A stretch of DNA of 64,000 nt from Solanum dulcamara (taxonomy: Eukaryota; Streptophyta; Magnoliopsida; Solanales; Solanaceae), in contig NC_077242.1 of the NCBI RefSeq assembly GCF_947179165.1, positions 51,345,097-51,409,096 of the forward strand. The letters run 5' to 3'. Within the stretch, counting starts at the first letter, position 1. Each line of letters starts with the position of its first letter. The translations under genes and the position numbers were made by a program. Of the stretch, positions 58,567-64,000 are shown piece after piece. The notes beneath the pieces were generated by a model. It was given only the letters and a program-made list of their open reading frames with translations, searched no databases and had not been told where the DNA came from.

Positions 58567-61501
58567 TGTTACACTCCATACTTTGGTACCTTGGAACGCT
58601 TCTTAAGTTTCTTAAGTTTCTAGAAAGTCTCTTAAGTTTCTTAGAAGTCGTCATGTGAGTTGGATAATCTACCACACTATCAAATAACCCTAAGGAAAGG
58701 AAAATTAGATACCCCATAATAAGGAAGATTGGAAATAGGGTTATAAGAATCCGGAAGGAGTTGGAGGCCAAGTAATGAGTCGTAGGACCCGATCTACTTG
58801 CGTAAGCTACCAACTTAAAAGTCTTACATACTTAATCTACTGGAGTACATTTTGAGCTTCCATATCTAGGATTTCATAGGCTCTTAAAGTAAGACGAGAT
58901 TATGAACCCACGGAAGAGACGGAAGGAGGTGTAGCATCTACTCGGAAGCAAGCAGGTGATGCACCTACTCGGAAGCAAGAAGGTGATGCACCTACTTAGA
59001 AGAAAGCAGGTGATGCACCTACTTGGACTAAGTAGGTGATACACCTACTTAAGGTGGGTCCCACACTGCCACATGGCAGCTTTTGATTGGATGCATGATT
59101 GAGGTGGCGCCCTAGGGGGCTGCCATGTGTCACCCCTAGGGAATGCCATGTGTCACCTCCTAAGAAGGAGATATATGTATGTTATGCTTAAGAATATCTC
59201 ATTTTCAGCTTCCTTAGCCAAAAAAGAGAGAAAAACGTGAGAGAGGAAGAGGCAGCCACGGCTTGGAGGAAAACAAGGTAAGCCCTCTGATTTCATTCCA
59301 TGAATTAATTATTGAAAGTATCCTAAGGTGATGTAGCGGTGTTCAATAACGTTAAATTTCACTTTGGGGCAGCAAGGAAGATATACAAACAGTCCGCTAA
59401 TTTTCAGCATGTTAAGAGAACTTTCGAGATAAGTTTTAGCAAGGTGTTGTGCTTGTGGTGTGCTGCTGTAGGTGTGTGGTGGTGTGTTTTAGGGCCTAAA
59501 AGTATTGTAAAATAGGTGTGGGGGATGCTTTTTGCAGCCACACGACCCCTCATTTCATATAATTAACCGTTTTGCGAAATAAAGACTAGAAACCCTATTT
59601 TGGTATCGTAATTTTCAGCAAGTTGTTTGGAGCTTATGATGTGTAATGTTGCCATGTTGTTTTTGTATATGAGATGCAGGTTGTTGTAGTTGGTTGGCTG
59701 TAGTGATTAGGGATCTAATTGGAAATTCGTATAGGGCATGTTATAGGGGAGGTGCTGCCCGATTTTCGTTAACTCCTTAACTAGCTAAAGAACTAGTCAA
59801 AAAGACGAGCGAGGAAATGCATTCTATGAATACTCGTGTGCAACTTAAGATGCTTAAAAGTCAGGGATGGTTGATATTCATATTACTTTCATGTTAAATA
59901 GGTTCAAGAGACGACGAGGCGAACATATTAAGAGTAATCCGTAAGAGGTATGTAAAGCTAACATTTCGTTCTTTTGGCATAAGTATTTAAATCTTACTCC
60001 TTATCTTGGCATGTTTTGACATAAGTATGAAAATCTAGTCTTTATTTTGGAATGGAAGCAAATATATGAATTTTATATGGTTCCAAGGGAGTTCCTATTC
60101 CTAGAGCCACTAGGATGGCCAATTTCGTGATTTCCCAAAAGACATTGTATTATGCTATGATACGAGTATATAATTCCAGAAGTTCTATTTTGATGTAATC
60201 AATAGTGACTTTAAAAAGGTACTTGATATGAATCTTGTCTTGATTTTGAACGATAGCTCATTTTAATTATTCCATTTGACTTATCTTGAGTAGAATTCCA
60301 AGGAAACTTTTTGCTACGCTTCCAAATATTAAATGACTGTTATTTTAATTAGTCCACTGAGCCCCAAAATATATTTTGAAATATGTAAACGATTTCAGAA
60401 AGACTATTTTGACATGGACCATCGGTACATCTGAAAGACATACACTATGATTATTACTCAATTTCTCTTATATGACTTGTCATCGGAGTTATGCTCTCGA
60501 GTCTCTAGAAATGTCTTGTATTTTAAATTGTATATAGTTTCTCACTACTCCACTCGTGGATGCCTCAATGCTTCCTTCGCTGAGCCTGGGCCAAGATTTG
60601 TTATCATACATACTTCTCTGTATTGTTCGTCCGTGCCTTGATGTGAGGGGGCAGGTACGACCTGTATATGGGATTTGTGGAGTTATGATATACCATGTAC
60701 ACATATGATATGATATGATCTGATATAACCATCAGATATTATATGATCTTTTACGAAGATATTCCCTACTTGGGAGTTATGATATGCTGTGGCACCGGTG
60801 ATGGGGCGGCGACCACAATTTATTCACCGAGTTCCATAATGGGGCTAGATATGGCATATACTTTTCTACACACCTTATCTGTGGTTATGATCATCATTTT
60901 GATATTTCTGGATACTTTGTTTATTTTTGCACATTCTGCTCTAGTAATGACTTTACTTATTATAGTCTATGCTCTACATACTCGATACATTTTCCGTACT
61001 GACCCCCTTTCTTTGAGGGGCTACGTTTCATGCCCGCAACCACAGATGTTTATTTTGGAGATCCTCTAGCTTAGGATTTTTGCTCAGCTATGTTGGAAGG
61101 GCTCCACTATTCTGGAGCCTAGCTCTTGGTGCTGGTTATTTGATGTCGCCATTTGTTTATTCAGGGGTACGGCGGGGGATCTGTCTGACCATATGTTATC
61201 GTTCATAACTCTTAGAGGTCTATAGACATGTGTATGTGGGTTGTTTATAAGTTCATTTTAGCTATGCCTATATGTCGTATTATAAATGTTTTTATATTAC
61301 AGCAGCAATGTCATCTTGCGTGCCCTTTCTTGATATAGTACGAATGAAAGGGGCTACATGTACCTAAAAAAGTTTTGACCTATTGGGGTTTTTGTGTATA
61401 GTATCACATCACACACAGTTCAACTTGACTATAGCTGATAGATACGTATACAGGGGTCCAGGTGGAACCCCAGTCGCGGCCTACGGGGTTGGGTCGTGAC
61501 A
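58567..61501 (+). repeat. 5' LTR of the non-autonomous element
   Basis: It runs TGTTACACTCC to GGTCGTGACA. It has the same order as the chromovirus LTR ('cttaagtttct' cluster, 'gtaccttggaa', 'gagtcgtaggac') but is clearly diverged. Confidence 0.9.
58925..59050. repeat. LTR minisatellite, four palindromic units
   Basis: The unit is about 30 bp, built on the palindrome GTAGGTGATGCACCTAC with spacer CTTGGAAGCAAGCA or similar. It occurs four times here and three times in the 3' LTR (63250-63345). Confidence 0.9.
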
Positions 61502-62580
61502 TAAGTGGTATCAGAGTAGTTCATCCTTAGAGTGTCTATAGACCGTGTCTAGTAGAGTCTTATTTATCGGACATTTTGGATGTTACCTTTCTTTCATATC
61601 TAAGATCATGAGATAGAGCCTAGTCATAGGGAATGAAATTCCTCATACTAACTTGTGATTTCAGTAGAAGGACAACATTGATAGAAGAAAGTAACTGACG
61701 ATATTGGAGGTTATAGGGCATGCAGGTAAGCAAAAGCACGAAAGATATATCTAAGGTGAGGTATTGAAGTACGATTGACATATAAAGTTAAAAATGGAAA
61801 GGAAAAGTAGACAGGGCAGGGTAACAGGTGCAGTTTGAGTTGGGCATATGAGGTAAGTCTATCATTTTTACTGTTGTTGGTATTGGGCGCCCTGTGTGGC
61901 TGCGGTATGATACAATATGAATATATATGTTGGACTTGTGAGGCATTGTTGGCATTTTGTATGTGTAGGTGTTGAGATAGTAAGAAATGCAGAGGAAACT
62001 CTGCCCAAAGTTTTCTAGAAATAAAAAGAGAATGAGATATAGGATTGTAATATATCTTGAAAGGTCAATACTCGTATGGTAAAACAAAGTTGGAAATGAC
62101 TTGTGATCCTAAGAAGATGATTTAGAGATGACACCTAGATCTGGATAGAATGACATATTAAGGAACCAACTGAGTTGATATACTGGGATAAACGGTGATG
62201 AGCTAATTACTGATTGGAATGAATGCAATATGACATTAAATGCACTGCTACATTAAGGATATTACTCGAGTACCAGTGTTCAAGACTGGAGTTGGTACTA
62301 TATATTGAGGATTCGAAGCACCTCATGATTTTATTAAGGTTTCTATAGGGTTAACCTAAAGTATAGGTGATGTAAATGAAGATATGGAAATAGCGCAGTA
62401 TACTAAATAGGTTGGAAAGGAAGCATATGCATTTGGAAAGTTAGAAATAAAAAGACAATGACATAGATACACCCTAAAGTGGGAAGTGGACAGGAGAAGT
62501 ACAAGAGTAAGAGAAAATCAAATGACGCTATCATATGTAAATAGGAATGCTTAAACTTCAAACGAGATCCCATAAGGGAT
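61502..62580 (+). other. Internal non-coding domain of the non-autonomous element
   Basis: The primer site TGGTATCAGAG lies at 61506-61516. The next about 110 bp ('gtgtctatagaccgtgtctag...') match the leader of the chromovirus. From about 61670 to 62580 no frame shows gag or pol similarity and the origin is unknown. Confidence 0.7.
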
Positions 62581-62682
62581 GGATGTGATCGTACCAGCAC
62601 TAATGCATCGGATTCCATCAGAACTCCAAAGTTAAGTGTGCTTGGTCAAAGAGTAGTACTAGGATGGGTGACCCTCTGGGAA
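62581..62682 (+). ncRNA. 5S rRNA-derived segment (about 102 of ~119 nt), decayed
   Basis: From GGATGTGATCGTACCAGCAC through ACTCCAAAGTTAAGTGTGCT and AGTAGTACTAGGATGGGTGA to CTGGGAAG it follows plant 5S rRNA in order without a large gap. It includes the A box, intermediate element and C box of the internal Pol III promoter, each with changes. The differences are mostly C-to-T or G-to-A at sites that are CpG in 5S (for example GATGCGATC to GATGTGATC, AAGCGTG to AAGTGTG, TCCGAA to TCCAAA), plus one inserted base. The last about 17 nt are missing and the sequence passes directly into the chromodomain remnant. This is not a working 5S gene. Confidence 0.93.
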
Positions 62683-62760
62683 GCATAAGAGGAAATGAAA
62701 AACAAGTATCCGTACCTATTTCCTACGTCTACAAGTAATCCTAACCTTTGGAACTCTGAT
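62675..62760 (+). pseudogene. Chromodomain C-terminal remnant fused to the 5S segment
   Basis: CTGGGAAGCATAAGAGGAAA followed by 'caagtatccgtacctatt' matches the chromovirus at 31970-32025 (coding WEAEEEI...KYPYLFP). The first eight bases CTGGGAAG are also part of 5S rRNA, so the joint cannot be placed exactly. Confidence 0.85.
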
Positions 62761-62872
62761 ATTGATTATTCGATGAAAGTATATATTATGGCAATGGGAT
62801 AGAGGACCTCTCCATATAGTCGGTATGAGATCCGTAGGAAGGTTTTGGTTCACATTAGAAGACGAATGTGTT

Positions 62873-62886
62873 AAAGGGGGAAAGGA
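62873..62886 (+). promoter_or_regulatory. Polypurine tract of the non-autonomous element
   Basis: AAAGGGGGAAAGGA lies directly before the TGTTACACC of the 3' LTR. Confidence 0.85.
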
Positions 62887-64000
62887 TGTTACACCCCATA
62901 CTTTAGTACCTTGAAACGCGTCTTAAGCTTCTTAAGTTTCTGGGAAGGCTCTTAAGTTTCTTAGAAGTCGTCATGTGAGTTGGATAATCTACCAAGCTAT
63001 CAAATAACCCTAAGGAAAGGAAAATGAGATACCCCATAATAAGAAAGATTGAAAATAGGGTTATAAGAATCTAGAAGGAGTTGGAGGCCAAGTAATAAGT
63101 CGTAGGACTCGATCTACTTGCGTAAGCTACCAACTTGGACTTCTTACATACTTAATCTACTGGAGTACATGTTGAGCTTCCGTAGCAAGGATTTCATAGG
63201 ATCTTAAAGTAAGATGAGATTATGAACCCAAGGAAGAGACGGAAGGAGGCGTAGAACCTACTCAAAAGCAAGTAGGTGATGCACCTACTTGGACCAAGTA
63301 GGTGATGCACCTACTTGGACCAAGTAGGTGACACACCTACTTAAGTTGGGTCCCATGCTGCCACGTGGCAGCTTTGGATTGGATGCATGATTGAGGTGAC
63401 ACCCACTGACATATGTCATCCCTAGGGGATTCCATATGTCACCTCCTAAGAAGGTGTATATATGTATGTTATGTTGAAGAATATCTCATTTTTAGCTTTC
63501 TTAGCCAAAAAAAAGAGAGAAAAATGTGAGAGAGAAAGAGGGCAGGCACAGCTTGGAGGAAAACAAGGTAAGACCTCCGATTCTGTTCCATGAATTAATT
63601 ATTTAAGGTATCCTACGGTGATATAACGGTGTTTAATAATGCTAAATTTCACTTTGGGGCAGCAAGGAAGAGATACAAACAGTCCGCTAATTTTCAACAT
63701 GTTAAGAGAACTTCCAAGATAAGTTTTAGCAAGTTTTAGCAAGGTGTTGTGTTTGTGGTGTGCTACTGTAGGTGTGTGGTGGTGTATTACAGGGCCTAAA
63801 AGTATTCTAAAAGAGGTGTAGGGGATACTGATTGCAACCACACGACCCTTCATTTCGTATAATTAATGATTTTGCAAAATAAAGACTAGAAACCCTATTT
63901 TGGTATCATAATTTTTAGCAAGTTGTTTGGAGTTTATGTTGTGTATTGTTGCCATATTTTATTTGTATATGAGATGCAGGTTGTTATTGTTGATTGTTAG
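62887..64000 (+). repeat. 3' LTR of the non-autonomous element, cut by the window end
   Basis: It matches the first about 1.1 kb of the 5' LTR, including the minisatellite with three units (63250-63345), the TATATATGTATG stretch (63456) and the 'gagagagaaagagggcagg' block. Confidence 0.92.

Larger units (their letters stand above)
58567..64000 (+). mobile_element. Non-autonomous chromovirus derivative carrying a 5S rRNA segment
   Basis: The 5' LTR is 58567-61501 (2935 bp) and the 3' LTR starts at 62887 and runs off the window. Only 1385 bp lie between them, without gag or pol. Primer site, polypurine tract and the last part of the chromodomain region are kept and match the chromovirus at 24540-35056. 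A 5S rRNA-like segment lies at 62581-62682. Such elements must be mobilised by proteins of a full relative. Confidence 0.9.

Noticed and set aside
60743..61069. 108-codon hydrophobic ORF
   Set aside because: Lies inside the 5' LTR of the non-autonomous element. The same region in related LTRs is non-coding.
62581..62682. Functional 5S rRNA gene
   Set aside because: The last part is missing, the internal promoter boxes carry changes, and it is fused to retroelement sequence without a T-run terminator.

Overview
The window is nuclear DNA of a flowering plant. It is AT-rich, with GT-AG introns, one multi-exon plant gene and dense nested LTR retrotransposons. The RTE-type LINE tails ending in TTG repeats, the Tekay/Del-like chromovirus LTRs and the MITE types point to the nightshade family (Solanaceae). 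The genus cannot be fixed from sequence alone.

Only one intact gene is supported: an 11-exon gene on the + strand (5509-8932) for a 355-residue NDRG/N-MYC DOWNREGULATED-LIKE (NDL/SF21) protein. It has a Stowaway-like MITE and a GA microsatellite upstream and a remnant LINE tail in intron 1. Everything else that can be identified is mobile DNA or simple sequence.

Left part: 1-1508 is a reverse-oriented LTR fragment. 1509-4020 is a CACTA (En/Spm) fragment with a decayed transposase gene and a clear 3' terminus. 4226-4772 is an RTE LINE 3' fragment, followed by the NDL gene. 10078-12240 holds two foldback elements, the second split by an RTE LINE. 13247-18639 is a complete but inactivated Ty1-copia element with a perfect 5-bp target duplication (CTCAC). 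18717-19714 is a Mutator-like terminal-inverted-repeat element. 20766-22316 looks like a lone Athila/Tat-type LTR.

Middle part (23646-58074) is a nest of insertions. An old Ty3-gypsy element (LTR start 23646, primer site 41262, RT/RNase H 46399-47499) is split by three solo LTRs, each with a perfect 5-bp target duplication: 24081-36721 (CCTAC, reverse), 38152-40760 (TTATC) and 42352-46393 (CGACT, reverse). The first of these is itself split by a 10.5-kb Tekay/Del-like chromovirus (24540-35056). The second and third each carry a copy of the same 0.4-kb MITE. The third also carries a 263-bp tandem array. The RNase H of the host gypsy ends where an Athila-lineage element begins (about 47500-58074). 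That element has a gag, pol and an extra 3' reading frame in the env position.

Right part (58567-64000): a non-autonomous relative of the chromovirus with about 2.9-kb LTRs and only about 1.4 kb between them. It keeps the primer site, polypurine tract and extreme 3' end of the chromodomain region, but no gag or pol. A 5S rRNA-derived segment (62581-62682) is fused directly to that chromodomain remnant at a stretch of shared sequence. This is the most unusual feature of the window. All retroelement open reading frames seen are broken; no tRNA gene or CRISPR was found.
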